Shown piece after piece: positions 6,470-7,200 of a stretch of 7,200 nt of DNA. Location: NCBI GenBank assembly GCA_003445735.1, contig DMCR01000115.1, positions 1 to 7,200 of the forward strand, in the 5' to 3' direction. The translations under genes were made by a program, and so were the position numbers. The stretch comes from Cryomorphaceae bacterium (GTDB lineage: Bacteria > Bacteroidota > Bacteroidia > Flavobacteriales > Schleiferiaceae). Position 1 is the first letter of the stretch. Every line of letters starts with the position of its first letter. The notes beneath the pieces were generated by a model. It ran no database searches and was not told the DNA's origin. It saw nothing but the letters and a program-made list of their open reading frames with translations.

Positions 6470-7200
6470 TTAGTTTAATTTTAGTGCCAATTTCGCCATT
6501 ACTTTCTTCGCCGATTTCCCTTCGTACAACACCTCGTTCACTGCCTTGACAATTGGCATCTTAACTTCGTGCTTTTTTCTAATCTTCGCCACCAATGGCA
6601 CGGCATAATAGCCTTCCGCCACCATGGTCATTTCCGCCTTTGCGCTCTTCACCGTGTACCCCTTTCCCAGCATATTACCTAGCATTCTATTTCTGGAAAA
6701 TTGGCTGTAACAGGTCACCAACAAATCACCCAAATACGCGCTCTTTTTAATATTAATTGGACCCTCGCAAGTACTCTTCATAAACCTGCGCATTTCACGT
6801 GCCGCGTTTGAAATAAGTACCGCCTGGAAATTATCCCCATAGCCCAAACCATGGCACATCCCTGCCGCGATGGCATATATATTCTTCATCACGGCCGCAT
6901 ACTCTGTCCCGTAAATATCCGTGCTCAAGGTGCAGCGCATGTAGTGGTTCTTCAACACCCCCGCCACACGCTCGGCCACCGCTTTCTCTTTCGCAGCCAC
7001 CGTCAAAAAACTCAGCCGCTCCAAGGCTATCTCCTCGGCGTGACACGGACCCGTAATAACCACAATATTCTCCTCAGGAATCCCTACCACTTCGCGCAGG
7101 TACTCCCCAACAATCATATTCTCGTCCGGAATAATTCCCTTAATGGTCGAGCACACCAGCTTCCCCGCTAAGGCGCCCTCGGCCATTCCTTCCAGGACCT
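6470..7200 (-). CDS. gpsA: NAD(P)+-dependent glycerol-3-phosphate dehydrogenase, 5'-truncated by the window edge
   Basis: GpsA reduces dihydroxyacetone phosphate to sn-glycerol-3-phosphate, the backbone precursor of phospholipids, in the cytosol. The frame stays open to base 7200 (VLEG precedes the Met at 7186), so that Met is internal. About 242 of the usual ~330 residues are visible; the Rossmann GxGxxG part is off the right edge. Numbering from the Met at 7186, I see STIKGI (Lys16, the conserved KG lysine), GPCHAEE (46-52), TEYAAVMKNIYAIAAG with catalytic Lys101, GLGYGDN, LGDLLVT with conserved Asp154, SRNRMLGNMLGKG for substrate phosphate binding, and VAEGYY with Glu191. The GPCHAEE and LERLS version, instead of the proteobacterial GPSFAKE, is typical of Bacteroidota. 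The stop is TAA at 6470-6472. Nothing suggests decay. It heads the visible part of the operon. Confidence 0.96.
   Translation of the reverse strand, partial: VLEGMAEGALAGKLVCSTIKGIIPDENMIVGEYLREVVGIPEENIVVITGPCHAEEIALERLSFLTVAAKEKAVAERVAGVLKNHYMRCTLSTDIYGTEYAAVMKNIYAIAAGMCHGLGYGDNFQAVLISNAAREMRRFMKSTCEGPINIKKSAYLGDLLVTCYSQFSRNRMLGNMLGKGYTVKSAKAEMTMVAEGYYAVPLVAKIRKKHEVKMPIVKAVNEVLYEGKSAKKVMAKLALKLN

Larger units (their letters stand above)
1531..7200 (-). other. Probable operon: gpsA, LolA-like, two permeases, ATPase, IYD-like, 108-residue protein
   Basis: Seven consecutive - strand genes have spacings of 55, -1, -4, 2, 19 and 23 bp and no convincing internal terminator, so a single transcript is likely. 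The promoter would lie upstream of gpsA, beyond the right edge. The core from the LolA-like gene to the ATPase is the tightest part and probably the functional unit. The two genes after it and gpsA before it may be co-transcribed without sharing a function. Confidence 0.75.

Overview
The window looks like ordinary chromosome from a member of the Bacteroidota, probably a flavobacterium-like lineage with mid-range GC content. Three things suggest this. The GpsA is the Bacteroidota form (GPCHAEE, with LERLS shortly after). Starts generally lack well-spaced Shine-Dalgarno motifs. The nitroreductase-family protein belongs to the iodotyrosine-deiodinase branch, which I recall being characterised in the Bacteroidota. 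No database search was possible, so the placement rests on recognising protein families. There are no RNA genes, insertion sequences, CRISPR arrays or phage signs, and no gene-free stretch longer than about 55 bases.

Layout. On the + strand, bases 1-1552 hold the last ~516 codons of uvrC, the excision nuclease subunit of nucleotide excision repair; the start lies off the left edge. Everything else is on the - strand and reads from right to left: gpsA (its N-terminal part is off the right edge), a secreted LolA-like protein, two different FtsX/MacB-type ABC permeases, a LolD/MacB-type ATPase, an iodotyrosine-deiodinase-like flavoprotein, and a 108-residue protein I do not recognise. Spacings in that order are 55 bp, 1-bp overlap (TAATG), 4-bp overlap (ATGA), 2 bp, 19 bp and 23 bp, so the genes are probably co-transcribed. 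The last gene meets uvrC tail to tail, and the two reading frames overlap by 22 bp.

How the genes may work together. The LolA-like protein, two permeases and ATPase form a compact module. It resembles LolCDE plus LolA, the lipoprotein extraction and sorting machinery of proteobacteria, but here the periplasmic partner is encoded with the transporter. Its cargo cannot be read from sequence. GpsA supplies glycerol-3-phosphate for phospholipid synthesis, so the front of the operon has an envelope-lipid theme. The flavoprotein and the 108-residue protein at the end have no obvious link to that theme. The most interesting points are the self-contained Lol-like cassette, the complete substrate-binding triad in the deiodinase homologue, and the unidentified small protein overlapping uvrC.
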